Part shown: in pieces, positions 10,584-24,800 of the stretch
How the letters are laid out: the number at the start of each line of letters is the position of its first letter
Position numbering within the stretch: the stretch's first letter is position 1
Assembly (NCBI GenBank): GCA_029204225.1
Contig: CM055113.1
Span: forward strand, 33,946,329 to 34,002,328
Length of the DNA stretch: 56,000 nt
Direction of reading: 5' to 3'
Source of the DNA: Diphasiastrum complanatum
Lineage: Eukaryota; Streptophyta; Lycopodiopsida; Lycopodiales; Lycopodiaceae
Made by a program: the position numbers and the translations under genes
Notes under the pieces: generated by a model
Seen by the model: only the letters and a program-made list of their open reading frames with translations
Databases searched by the model: none
Told to the model about the DNA's origin: nothing

Positions 10584-12628
10584 TTAGGAAAGGTCTTCTT
10601 CAGGTTTTCGCAGTCGGTACAGTGTATCATATTCTTCTAAATATGATGGGAAGTTCTTCTCAAGATAGCCTCTCACACATTTGTGGTATGAAAAATCAGC
10701 AACAGTTCCATCCTTACGTACCACAAAGAAACAGCGAGTTGAAGGATATGATGGATTATAATCAACCTGTCAGCATTCCAAACCTTTAGTTGTTCATTGT
10801 GGTTTGATGCTTTGGTTGACTAAGAGTACATCAAAGTATGACTTTTATTTTCCTTTCGTCAGTAGCAATAGCTTGCCAGAGGATTGTTTGAGAGCAGTAA
10901 ATGGCAGGCTCACTTGTTTGTTTTAACGAAAACACAGGCACTCTTTTATTTCGGGTAAACGTAAATGGTAAGAACTTCAACTTCCAAAAGGCAATGTGCT
11001 ATACATATAGAAAATGACAGATGCATGACAAAATCTTTTCATAAATAGAATGCTATGCTTGTAACACATCCTGTACAAACTGAATGGTAGACTTCCAAAA
11101 CTTTGGCATGGACTGTTGGACATGACACTGTTCTCACAGTGTATTGTTAATCTTAATAATTTACTAAAAATAATGCTCACTGAAAGACAACATTCACCTT
11201 TTTGGCGGGAGCACCAAAGTAGTTAAATTGAAAAGAAGTTCTAGTCACAATCTCATCTAGTTCTTGGTCATCACATGAAGCAAGTTTCAACGGTAAATGA
11301 AATTCTTATGGCTAAAATGCATTCTCAGAAGTGCTCAGGATTTTGCTACCCACCATTATATTGGCTAACGGATCATTGCTTAGATTGATTTAGCATGCAG
11401 TTTTTGACTCGTCAACCACAAAGTCAAGTACATGAGTAACAGCTTATGTAACTGGCTGCAGTATTTTACTTCTGATGAAGTTGACTAGGAGATAAACTGC
11501 ACAAATTGGAGAAATATATTCGATTTATTTTTTGGTAAACCATTTGCACGTGCAACCCTACAGTAGTATAAATCCTGACAGCAACAAACAAAAATTTGTC
11601 AAGTCCCCCTTCCTGTTCATAGTCATCAGTTGTGGGGCCAGAAAGGATAGCAAGGTTTCCATACACTTATATAAACCCTCTGCTGATTCATAACAGAGAT
11701 GATACAAACCTAGATGTGAAAAACGCAAATGTGCATAGTCTGAAGAAAATAGTACCTTTATTGCATCGGCACCACACCCCAGTTTAAGGTGGCAATCTGG
11801 ATGATAAGGAAGAAGCTGTTCGAGCACCAGTTTTGCATCATCTTCCCCCAAACTTTGACCAGGTTCATATCTGCGAGAAGTATAAAGCATAATTGTAGAT
11901 CACTCCTTATGAATACGGTCTACGCATAGTTACTATGATTCTTGATTCGAAGGGCTTTGAACTTTTTTTTAGGCTGTCCAGTTTGACACGGAATTCGAAT
12001 CTGTATTTCACTACTGAGTAACCGCGTTTTAACTATTTTTCGAACATAGCACTTCATGCAATAAATTTTGGACGGGAGAAAATTTGTGAGATAATTTCAA
12101 GGTCTCTTATAGCAATGTATACTGAATTTACTATTTTTCATATGAAATTTACTCTTGCAAACCTTTTCATGATTCAAAATTCTCAAAAATAAACTGAATC
12201 TTTCAACTCCTTATCTGAATCTAGTCATAACTATGAGTGTGCATATAGTTATGAATGTGCCACAACAAACATAGAACGTTTAAGTATCAGTATTGCAAGT
12301 AGCCTCATATGCAAGCACCACCAAGGTTCAGGCAACTATAAAGAACACTCCCAGATTTCTATAAACAAGATAAGGACATAAAGCTTTAGCATCCCAGCTG
12401 GGAGCAACTGCTAGAACTGGTATGGTAGCATATTCATAGGAGCCTGGAAGATTCTGAGCATAAAACATTTGGAATTTCACAGCAACCTATAAATTGAAGG
12501 AGTCCTTTCAGAAGAGATGAATGGAGTAGGTGGTTGCAAAATGTGAAGCATACTGTCTGTTGAGATTTTCAAAGAGTGAACTAGGCACATCAATTTCATG
12601 GAGCCTTGCTGTGTAGAATCCAGGCATC

Positions 12629-12693
<65 letters not shown>

Positions 12694-12801
12694 AATGTAG
12701 TATGTGTTTAACAGTCTTCACAAATGCATCTACCACCCGCGAGTCGTTAGACAATCCAGTGATACGTTTATCAGCTGCATTAGCAGCAGTTACTGATTGC
12801 T
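10584..12801 (-). CDS. NRPE1: NRPE1-like exons 19-21: DeCL/DUF3223 domain and C-terminus
   Basis: Exons 12690-12801, 11756-11870 and 10584-10766 (phases 2, 0, stop). They encode VVDAFVKTVKHIL, then DDAKLVLEQLLPYHPDCHLKLG, then GADAIK joined to VDYNPSYPSTRCFFVVRKDG and DFSYHKC. This is the DeCL (defective chloroplasts and leaves) fold of Pol IV/V subunits. The protein ends about 30 residues after DFSYHKC with KPEEDLS and stop; the Gln/Ser-rich tail of Arabidopsis NRPE1 is absent. Confidence 0.9.
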
Positions 12802-15800
12802 CTGTAGAGTAACCAAAATAAAAACTTTAAATTCAGATAAGGAAGATAGTTATTGAAACTTCTTCTTATGATAGAATAAGTTGGCTCCAATTTGAAAAAC
12901 CATTAACCTTTTGTAGGTCGAGGTTGAAGTGGAACTAAATTCGCCCCTGTTGGGGTGAAGACTTTTTTGTTTCTTTTCTTGCCATTATCTTCATTATAAT
13001 CAGCAGATTTTCCATCGTTGAGCTCATTCTCATTTGTATATCCATGCATGAGAACTTGATCATCTGCATTCATCGCACTTTGTTTCTCAAGACTCAATGA
13101 CTCCTGAGGCTGAGGAGGTTCATCCCAAGAAACCGCCAATCCCTGTGGCTTTTGATTGAAACTCCCACTTTGTGAGTTTTTCATTATACCCGTAATTGCT
13201 TTGTTCAGAAGTCTCTCTTTCGAATACAAGGATTTTGATAGGTCATTTCCATCCTTGTTCCAGGAACGGTCCACTTCAGGATTATCATTGGGCAAATCAA
13301 CAGCCATAGGCCAATCCTCCACCGAATCATCTTGACCACATTCATTTGTAATTTCTCCCCAACCATTTCTTTGCGATCCAGTCTTTTCCACCCAAGTACT
13401 TCCAGCTTCCAGTTTCTTTTCTGATACGATTGAATTTAAAGACACGTAACCATTCATTTCTGTATTTACATCAGATGATGCACCCCATCCATTATCATAC
13501 AGTGTGTCAACTTTTGTATTGGATCCCACATTCAAGCTGTCATTGCATATTGCATCTTCTGTGCAGATAACAGCCCCAGACGTTGGTGAATCTGGGATTG
13601 CTCTTGGTGGTGGTGAGAAGCGTTCCATGGATTCTGGTTCTTCATCCAAATATTGATGAGGATAGACTTCTGGCATGAAGTCCTGATCTGCAGGTATACT
13701 TCTAGATTCGTCCATTTCAGTTTTGAAACATGCCACCAGCTCATGGATGTCTAACTGCTTAACAAAACTGCGATGGTCTGCACTCTGCTTTGACAAGCTT
13801 TCAAAATAAGGCCTTGGACACATGATTTTGAGCTCGATTGTTATAGCATATGAAGAAATTTAAATGCAAGTTATCTAGGAACCCTAAGGTGGAATTGTCG
13901 AAGGACAAGACCCAAATAGAACCTTACACTATCACTAAATCTATACCAATATAGTTTAGACCAGAAGACCAAATCTTTGCTGAGAGGAAAATTTTGAGAT
14001 CACATTCTTTAAAGCAGAAGATTGCCCACCTGGATATGAATATCTCTTGAATACTTTGGAATAAGTTAAACCTTTATGTAAAGCTGTAAGTAAATCATAG
14101 AAGGATGTAGATTGCACTCATGAAGTTTCTTCAACATTTTCAGTAAGGAAAGTTTCAGATAACATTTTCAATACCTTACCTTATGTGATAGCCTTAAACC
14201 AAATTACAAACTAAACGGAAGGAATTATAATCAATTAAGCAAGCTCCAGCAATCAACAGAAAACTTGCTCTACTTAACTTACAGCAAAAAGTTCATATCA
14301 CAGAAAAAGAAGGTATGTTTGTATGTTGAGAGTGGGGGGGATACTCATAGTTGCTCCAGAATGGTGCTCACAGCCTTCAGTGATTTGGAATATGCAAATT
14401 TGGTATGGTGAACATTTAGACAGGAAAAATCTGTCCAGAACCCTATTTTTCATCTGATTTTTAACTTTATACATCTAAAAAATATAATCCTGTGCATATT
14501 TAGCCATAATAGTAAAGGTGTGGTAACCTGGTGTATATTCTTAAATGCAGATATATCTGTAAACATATACTTGGTATTATTGTAAAAGTATTTATTCTAG
14601 ATGTTGAATATGTCATATGCTTTATGCGCATAGAAATTGAAGCTACATTACACTGGAGCAGTGGTCTGAACGCCCAACATCCCAGAATGCATCTTCTGGA
14701 ATTCAGGCAGAAAAAACCCTGTCTTGAAAGCTGGTTTTGCGCCCCTCCTTGCAAAGAGAGAGGGGGGGGGGGGGGATGAAATGAAATATATTAATCTTGT
14801 GTAGCAGAAGTCCCAACAGGATCGATGAGGCAACCAAGACTATTACAACGAGTTTCTCAAGGGGCTCAATATTGTTGCACCTTCACAGGAAAGCTTGTAC
14901 ATATTCTGTCAAACTACAATAGAATCTCATCAGGACACAGTACTGCTAAGAGATTCATCCTGTGGTCTAATAAATCCCTAAGAAAGTTTTCAAAAATTGG
15001 CTGAGCCAAAGCACAGGGTCAATCCCCAGATTCCCGATCTATGTAGTACTTCAATACTTTTGCAGGAGCTGCTGAGAAGGCGATGCAACTACCACAGGGA
15101 TGAACTTGGATGCATGAGAAAATCCTATGTGCCTATCTTCTATTTTTGTCCTTTTTTGCATGACCAACACAATCTGTATAGCCTCAGAATTCTCCTAGAC
15201 CTGCCTGCTTGGTGGGAACTCATTCTCATTGTGCAGATTGAGTGTCTGTTGTAGGTGGAGCTACTTCCTTGTAGGTAATGTTACTCGCTGTATATGAGCA
15301 TCTTCAGAACATGGAATTGATCTCTTTCTTGTAGAAGTCCATCTTTTCCTTTGCTTCCCTCCAACGTTGTTCTACGACTTCCATTAGCACCAGGTTGTTG
15401 CAGCATTGCACGATGCGAGTCTCTTTGTATCATTCTCTTTTCTTGAATAACGTAGTGTATGAATCAAAAGATAGCTTCTCCTTCTATAGGTAACATACCC
15501 CTTTTTGCTAGACGAATAAGATTTAGACTCTCGACTTTGATATTTCATTCCTCTACCATCTTTATTGTGCAGTCTCCTAAAAGAAAAAGGCATGCCATAA
15601 GAGAGCCAGTAGTTGTAAAATCCTTCTTTCGACACAGATTTCACTTACAATTGACTTAAAATCCAAGCCCCAAGTACTTATAGGAAGAGACTACTTCAAT
15701 TCCTTGACAATCACATGTAAAGCTTGTGGCCTTCTCTCGTATGAATTTCATTTCCATCATCTTTTCTATGCAACTTTCATGTCAGAGGACTTAAAAACTT

Positions 15801-18800
15801 CATACAAGGCATGAAAATATCCTTGTAACATTGCTGTGTCCTTCCTAGCAACACAACCTTATCCGAGGGGAGAACCTTGGAATGTTGATGGATTATTCTT
15901 TGACAGTAAGTATTCTGATTTGAAGTCTTTATTCTTAAGGTCGATTTGTTCATTGCACCAGAAACATGGGCCCAGTGGGTGCGAAGAGATGCATAGAAAA
16001 CTCACATCTTTTCTAATTCTAAAAGATAGTCAGACACTCATGACAAGTCTCGGGATTTAGTAAGGGAAGTTTCTTGCAATGCATAGTTCGACGAAGAATG
16101 CATGCAAGCAAGGACGAAATGGGAAATGGGAAATGATGAGGAATCACTTATTAGGAAAAAGGATTCTCAAAAGATAAGGAGGAGAAATGATCCACTTTTA
16201 CAAGGAAAGGGGATAAAATTTCTCAGAGCTACTCCCTCACAATCGGAAAATCTGGAAAAGACTTCATGCAAAGCTCAAAAACCTGTTCCGACCAAAATGT
16301 GTTGGAACGTACTAGTCCAGAATATGTTTGAAAGACTTTCAAAACATGCTTAACAATACCTAAAAAACTGTACGTAATAAATAAATTGAAGCATAAGCTG
16401 CAACTATAAGCAAACCAAATTTCAGAAGATCCTTTTGCAAACAATTATGTAGATCAACAAACACAAGCTGATTCACAACTGGTGCAGGTCATGTTTCAAA
16501 AAATACCATGAACACATTTGATTACTTCTGCTTCTGATTTTACCGCTTAGCATCGCTTAGTTCTGTAGTATCATAGCTTAGAACCATAGTTCCATAGCTT
16601 GGTTCCAAAGTTCCGTACATCTGGGTTTAGGACAAGATCTGTTAGAACTAAGGTTAGATACGTTAGAAGCAGGATCCGTTAAGGTATATTCTGCTTTTAT
16701 AACTGTTCCGCTGGATCGATCCTGTTATTTATTTTCAAAGATCTGGGTTTTATAGGATAGAATCTGTTAGTACTTAGCAATAAGGTCAGATTACTTAGAA
16801 TCAAGATTCAGTAGAAATGTGATCCTATCTACGTACTACAAAAAAAATTTAAGCTAAATAGATCAGTATGTGCAAAAAATAAAAACTTGGCGGCTTGTTC
16901 TGGAACAGAAAATCGTTCCAAACTGCATTCTATTCCGGGGCAATTATGATGCAACGAAAGCTCCAGATTTTAAAGTCACATGAGAAGAGACGCTGGCCTT
17001 TGTTACGAACCTTCACAAGAAGGGACCTGAAATCCACATTGCATTCGCGGACCTGGCAATCTTTGGAAGTTCTTTTCAATACAATATGTAATCAAGAAGC
17101 CTGAGTCATCATTCCTTAATGACAAACTCAGGGTACGTTTGACTTAGCCTGTAATGACTCTCCCGAGTAGCATCAGACAAGGCAAGTCCTTTCCAAGCAA
17201 CTAGATACTCTTGGAAGACTTGATACCTCAATCGCCTCTCCCTCTCCCTCCTAGGATAGGTGTTGATCCATAATCCAAGGCCTCTTTTTGCTATAGTGAC
17301 ACCAAGCCTTCTACAAAGTTATTGCCTTGATGTAAGCACTTCTTCAAGTGCTTTACATGGAAAACTGGATGCATTGTACATCCTTGAGGTAGTTCTAACT
17401 TAAAGGCAACCTCGCCAATTTTCTTAACGACTTTCCATGGTCCACAATATTTTGGTAATCCTTTCCTACACTTATCAATGTGCATTACCTTCGACTTCAA
17501 AGTCACTTCCAGAAACACTAAATCACCCACCTTCTAACTCCCTAAAAGTACAATGCTCGCGTGCGTAGCTTTCCCCTCATACTTGAGACCCAAGCAACAA
17601 TAGCAAATGCTTTCACATTTGGCACAGTGCCACAGCTTCTCTACTCAAAAGTAAGGTTGGCTTGTTTGTGTGTGCCCCGAGACCTAGAGCTAACTTTGTG
17701 CTTCGTCTCCTGCGACAATTGTACTATTGCTAGCTGCAGAGATTCCCTCAAGTCCTGGCATTTGAGTACCATCGGTGGCCTGCTCCTGCCAAACCATCCT
17801 CTACTACCCTCATTAATGGGAACCATCACAATGGCTTCCTCGAGAGAGATTTGCATTCTTCATGCAAAACTGGAGATCGTCAATCCTCTCGCAAACCAGA
17901 AATGGACTTACGTTTCTGCATCCATTCAGGAAATTCATTAGGAGTTTTAATTAGAATTTCACGATACATGCATAGACTTGAACAATGTTATTTTTTTGTC
18001 TATGCAAGTGCCATGCATCTGTAGCTCTCATGTGCTCATGAGGTAGGACAAACTGGACTCTAAAGGCCTTGTGAAAATCAACCATGTCGAAGGACACGTT
18101 GGGTAAGACGATCTTGCACGTCAAGTTGGGGAGTTCGAAAGGAAGACGACACGCCAAATGTTGCAGGCATCGCTTTACATTATGGGCTCATGGGTGGTTA
18201 GGCCATATCCAATAAACAGCAATTAATGTTACAAACAGTTGAAAAAGGTTAAAAAAAAAAAAAAAAAGTGCAATGATGACAACCAGATTACTTACCAAAA
18301 TTAACATAACAAATGCCAACCAAAATTAACAACAAATTGACAATTTTACAACTTGAAAAAACCAAAAAAAAACGAGAAAGGGAACTAAGTAGCAAAAACT
18401 TGCCCCAAATCTGGCTGCGAAAAAAAATGCTGGAACTGCCAGTCTAGCCCCTGGTTCCCTGACAATAGATGCACCTGGTTTCCAACTAGAAGTGCACCCA
18501 CTTTGCCTCATCAGATGCACTAGAAACTGCGCAAGAACATGCCCTAGAACCTACAGAAAAAATGTGCTGGAGTCTCTCCAAAAGACACAAATTTCCTGCC
18601 CACATATACTTGGTGATTTCATGGTGCACTAGATCGGCCTCTAGATTATGCTGATTTTCACAGGTAATCAACACTCAATCACAGCTGCAACTCGCTGGTT
18701 TTGCAGGGGCCCTAATCAATCTTAAAAAAACAGCCTTCTATTTGCCTTCCAGCGGCACTCCAACTCATCAACAAAAATCAACACCTCACATGCAAGAGGA

Positions 18801-21800
18801 ATAAGCAGCCGATTACTTAATCTTCTACATTGAACTGGGGCGCTGAGATTCTATTCTCTCTTTTTCCTCAGATTTCCAGCCCTTTTGGAAGTGTGATCTA
18901 CTGCTTGCATGATAATCCACACTGCACAGGTGGTCACACCCCAGAAAAAGATGGTGGTTTTTCACACTCTCTGTAGAAGAAGCTATTCTCTTGCTAGAAT
19001 GAGCTCTTCCTATGGTCTGATAGTACTGATACCAAATGTGAGGTGCTGGTAAAAAGATGAATCTACTCCCATCCATAGGCAAACCTTTAAGCATAGCTAC
19101 CCTTTATTCCTGTGACACATGGAGTCCATATGTCGGTGATCGGGCCACTTGGCATGCCATGTCAGTCCTGACCCATGAATCTGAAACGGTCTTAATGTTT
19201 AACCACCCCTGTGCCCCCGCCGTGCCTAGTTGGTCCCTTGGGCTTGACCCTAGTCATTGTCCAACTGACTGCAGGTTGACTTGGTCAATGCATGTCGGGA
19301 GTACTCACCGGATCACCTGCAGTGACACCCCCAAGGACTTGAGTACCTTGAAATGGGGTGTGGGTTGTGGCTCACCACTGGCCGTCGCCTAACCCACTTG
19401 GTCACTGGCCCTTCTAGGGTACGATGAGGCCATACCTTGCACCTAACACTTAAGTAGGTCAATTTGTAAAGAGGCTGACAAGAGGGATTGGAAAGGACTT
19501 ATAGGAAAGTTCTTGTGTGTAACCTAATGTCAAATAGTCAATTATTGAGAGAAAAATCAATCATGGTTGAAGAAGCAAAGCTAGATCTATTAACCCAACT
19601 AGAATTTGGCCAAAATACTGAACCATGGACCATTTGGCAACCTTTAAAGCTGGAAAGAGAAAGCTCTATGCCTTAGTATTGTGGAACCTGGGTTTTCTAT
19701 TGATCGCCGTGTAACGATGGTGCCAGGTTTTTCTCCATTCTTTCCATCTTCTCATAGAGGCTCTATGCCATAGTATTGTGGAACCTGGGTTTCTATTGAT
19801 CACCTTGTAACCGTGGTGCCATTTTGTTAGAGGTTTTTCCCCATTCTTTCCATCTTCTCAACGTTGCTTCTTGTGTGCCCTTTAGCTTGTCAATCCCTTC
19901 TTGAGCTGTCTTCCTCCATTCTTTGTTAACATGCAAGCATAACTTTGACCATGCTTTGCTTTGTTGGACATAGCTTTTAGAAATGCATTATGTTGCCTTT
20001 CAACGGCCCAAAAAAAAAATTGAAAGAGAGAGAGAGAGAGAGAGATTGATATATAGAGTACCTAACGATACACAAGAGTACAAGGTCATTAATAACAATG
20101 GGAGCACAAAAATGCCATTAAAATGGAATTAAACTAGGACTAAGAACTATAGCATTACTATAAGCTAATAATGATGTCATATAAGTGGTTAGCAATCAGC
20201 AATATCTAATGCATTGGCATCTACTCATTTGGATGTAAGCGAAATCATCTATCTAACAGGGATAGAGGTCTCAACAAGAAGGTCATGATGGCTGGCGGCC
20301 AGAGTTGTTGACGATGGTACCATACACTACTGGTGCACACATACACCATCATTGAGTATGATGCGCAACAATGAGTGGTAGGTAATGTAGATGGATGTGT
20401 AGGTTGACATCTCTATCTTCAGTCCTAGTGACAAGAAGGAATGTATGCCTCATCCTCTAACAATAACTCTAACTCTACCTTAACATTTGCCTACGGATGG
20501 CATTTTGAGAAATGAGACGTGATGTAAAACCACAGATAGTCTTTGGTAGTGGCCATGATGGAACAACATACCTCACTCCTCAAGCGGAACATCTCTCTTA
20601 AGCATCAACACATCCCCGATCCATATATAATACCAGGGAACATTGTGTCACCGACTGATCTTGAAACAGGTAGTAGATTGATCTAAAGGTGGCATCTATC
20701 TGTATGGGAGGCTTAACAAAAACGACTAAGATGATTGAATGTGGAATTGAGGGCTTACCATGGACAATCGATTACCACATAAAGGTCAGGAGACATGAAA
20801 TTTAGCCAAAGCTAATATGGAGAGCCCAATGCACCATGCCTTACATACAGAGTTGTAGGTGTAACTAGAATGTCAACGAGACAACACTCACTTTGTACAT
20901 CTCGTACGTGCCTGCTGAAACAAAGCCACTCCAAATTGACATGAGAAGGTTGACCTTTTCCAAATTGGCATGTGGCTGCCTGTTTCATGCTGAATATGGA
21001 ACCCATGACAATTCAACCAAATATGTGTAGGAAGAGAGAGCCTCCGACCATCTTAAGTTAGAAGGTATTGCTACATGAAGAAATGAGACGTATTGGAGTT
21101 GCATCTGAACGTCATTCCGAGCCCTCGACATTCAGAAATGGGATGCATCATTTTGTAGACTTGGGACCCTTCCAAAAAATTATTTTTAAAAAACAATGAG
21201 GTCTAACCCTGATTTCACTTGGCATCACTAAGACAACATTTATGAACCAAATCGAATAAACGAGAGAGGCACACCTCAATGTTATTAAACAGGGCACACG
21301 AGGTAGTGAGGCCACTGTGAATTTAAATTGTATCGAAGAAGATAAATAACCTAGTAGTAGAAGGCATACAACACAAAATTTCTTGCAAGATTGGGGTTGT
21401 GTTGCATGAGTATCAAAGGACTGAAAAACCATGGAATCTAACTGCTTTACAAAGATCTTTCAGTCAGCTACGAAAGCAAAGGTGTCATGTTCTCAGTTGT
21501 TGGGGCAAACTCATATGTAGGCAGGCTTCTTCTGTAACAACGTTGTCCAAAAAGTAAAATTGTTTTGATGCAATAACATAAAGTAGATACTTATTGCAGT
21601 TACATCTGATTAAGATACAAGCTTGAGGCTAGAGTAATTAAGAAAAGTAGCGTACCTTCACATATGTTCAAACTTCATATGCATGAGTATTTTAAGTTTT
21701 GTCTTTGTCACAAGCAAATCAAGGTGCACATTAGTTCTATATGTGTTGACTGATGATTTACTTGAAACTATACAGTATACGTAGTTCTGACGTTGCCTTT

Positions 21801-24800
21801 ATTGCTAGCATAGAGCATGAATAGAGGCATGTACTTCCTATCAAGCCATAATCCATGTCACATCTTTAAGTAAACGTCAAGTTAATGCAGTGATGATTAA
21901 TCCACCATATGTTGTTGCCGGTTATGTTCCATGTCACATTATTGATTGCAATTGACTACAGAGGACGACAAATCTGTGAGAATAGATTAATCACACGCTA
22001 GTTTGATAGCTCAACTACAGCCATTGTCTTAAGAATAGACCTAGATCATCACTCTATTGTAACTTGCAGAAGACTCATTCTGTTGAAATTGTTCATGGCC
22101 CAAATGAAACTTTCTTATGATGGTTTTTCCACCCCTAACAGCTAGTGTACAAGCCCCCCATCGAAAAGAGATCAATATATTTTTATTTTTATATATTCCG
22201 ATCTAGAATGTTCTACAATTTTGGAACCATCCTGAAACGCAATATGGGATTTAGGCAATTCTTGCTAGGATTTGACTTAGCATTACTAATACAACAGTTT
22301 TGTGGTTGTTCTTGGCTACTATCTTTCGACAGAGAGCTTCTTAAGGCATTCATACTCATAGCATGCTTTCTCATGTATCTAGAACCTGAGCCTATCATTG
22401 GATTAAGGTTTCATTTACATTATAGCTATAATATGCTATCATGCTGGCAAGCTCGAAGAAGTGCTGTGCAGTTTTCAAAGCATTAGTTCAATGACCAAAA
22501 TTTACATGTAGGACCCACAGTTTACTCCAAAATTTTCTAGGTTTGCACAAAGTGGGTGGAGGGTCAAGAAATCTCATCTGAGGTGAAGCTATTGGAGGGG
22601 GATAAGGCTCCTTCCACTAGATCAGAAGTTCAAATGTGGCATAAATGTCAAACGTTCCAGCATCATCACAAGGGTGAGCAGGCACTTGCTTGGGGTTGCT
22701 GAGCTTGATGGATGCAAATGGACATTCCTACGGATGTAGAATGTTGACAATGCATAGCATGCATGCAAAGACACTCAAGGGATGCAGAGTCAAGCAGTCC
22801 AACTTCTTGGTCATCCACACCCGTGAGTAGACTTTTCAATCCTTTCAAGTCTCCATATGCAACAATAGGGTAGATTGTGGTCATGGGCACAAATTCCGCA
22901 TATGCAACAAGGTAAGTTGGGGTAAGGGCAAAGGTCCTGATGAGACCATCCCATCATGAACAAGGGCTCAAAGTCAAAAGCAGACGACCTCCCAAATTAT
23001 GTACACGAAAGGGCATTGGGACCAAATTCATTAGGTGCATGTCCATTTATGGTAGACACAACAAATGCAACATCGTAAAGTGAAAATGTAAAGAAGGGAC
23101 CATTCAGTTGGTGACAATCAGAGCATCTTTTGCAGGGGTTGGTGGTCACAAGGACCAACATAGCAGTCACATTAACTTTCATACAATATGCAAGTAGCAG
23201 AGTGCCAAGTTTCTATGAGGTAAAGGGCAGACTTGGAAGTTGGCCTTACTGAAAGATGATACTTACCAGCAAAACCAATCAATCAAAACCCTTAATTTGT
23301 AGCAGATTTATATTTAAATAATGAACGATATAACTTCAGCCTTTTCAAGTAAAACTTAAGGTAGCTTGCAGGTAAAGTGCATCAATAAAGATGAAAAGAA
23401 TAAGAAAAGAAACCAGCTTTGCCATAACTTGGACTAAGATCTAAAACAACCAAAATTCTGCTGATATGATCAAATGATAACAGCCATTTAGAATACTACT
23501 AACATACATCTGAAGATGGCTTACAAACTTTAATTTCATGGCATCCACCCACAGTCTCAGATTATTGTTTCCAACGCATAGCTCTGACTATACATTACAT
23601 CTCTAGTCATGTCATCAGCACCCAAACATAGGTGCACGTTGCGTGCATGAACATGCAAATGGGTGTTTGTACATCTAACAATGACCAACATGCTGTGTTC
23701 TTATTACGTCTTCAGTTGTCAGGGCCAACTTGGCCATGATGAAGGCTAGCAGCACTAATGGGCAAGATTTATACAAATGCTACAAATAAGTGCCATCAAT
23801 ATGCAAGAAAACGTGCAACTCAACCTTTAACAAACTATACAAATATGATCAGCTTCCATCACCACAGAGACCAGGAGCAAAGTTTGCATAGAAAGGCAGT
23901 AATGAAGAGCCAAGCCAATCAAATAAGGTCTCTACTTACTTTGTCTAGGTTCCAAAGTAGATCAAAATGTCCTCCAGTGCCAACAGCTGAAGGTTTTCCC
24001 CACACTGAAGAAGGAACTACTCCATGTAAATCATCACGCGCACCTCTTCCTGCAGCATTTAGAAAGGTTTTGAACGGGGCCTGCACATTGAATAGAAGCT
24101 TCATAAGATTCACCAAATTGTTGAGAAAACAAGTACAGATCAAGGTTTCAAGCCAAGATATATGAAGAAAAGTTGGCTTGATAATCTTAAAAGGACCTGA
24201 AATGATCCCTGTAAAAAGGGCGCTGACATGGAAATGTTCCGCGAAAATTCTTTTAAACCACCAGCTGTGAACCCAATCACATCTCCAGAATGCACCATCA
24301 GGTCTGCAACCAACTTTAGATGACTGTCGTGTACAGGGTTCCCCATGGTTTTTAAGGCTAAAGAAATTCTCTGATTCAAAAAAAAATTCTGGTCATAAAC
24401 TGGTAAAACGAAATAGCCAAAGTCTTTATGGCATAAAACTTAACCAAATGGTAGAGCTACGAAACAACCACCTTCAAGTGTCTTCATAAACTTATCTGAG
24501 CAACTTCACATAGTCAAGATAGTATTAGAATTCCAAAATAAAGACCTTCAAAATTGACTGATGGGCTGCCTCAATGCCCAGAGTATGGCGTATTTCTTGA
24601 ATGCTGGCAGGTGTGCTCCGCCGCAAATCCAATAGATCCAAGATAGGGGTGCATGCCATAATAATAGAACTCCAGGCCAATCCACGTTTCTTACAATGTG
24701 CCTTGTCAACGGTAACTACCACCACAAGTTCTCCGTTGCGGCTTATTTGATTCTTGAATCGGTTTCGCGGCAACACATCAGTTGCAAGCGTCAATGGATG

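Larger units (their letters stand above)
13833..23939 (-). other. 10.1-kb intron 17 of the NRPE1-like gene, filled with decayed repeats
   Basis: Between exon 17 (donor GTAAGT) and exon 18. I see a gypsy integrase tail (17291-17530), an LTR with primer-binding site (19037-19448), a 100-bp tandem duplication (19663-19860), a G14 run (14762-14775), an A17 run near 18250 and a (GA)n at 20024-20045. The rest has only short, unrecognised frames. Confidence 0.7.

Noticed and set aside
16304-16700. Possible LTR starting TGTTGGAACGT, like the start near 6650
   Set aside because: No primer-binding site, no clear 3' end and no internal coding match, so the resemblance of a dozen bases is not enough.
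17641-17856. Gypsy gag N-terminus on the minus strand
   Set aside because: A weak ELRESL-like resemblance only; not enough to join it to the integrase fragment next to it.
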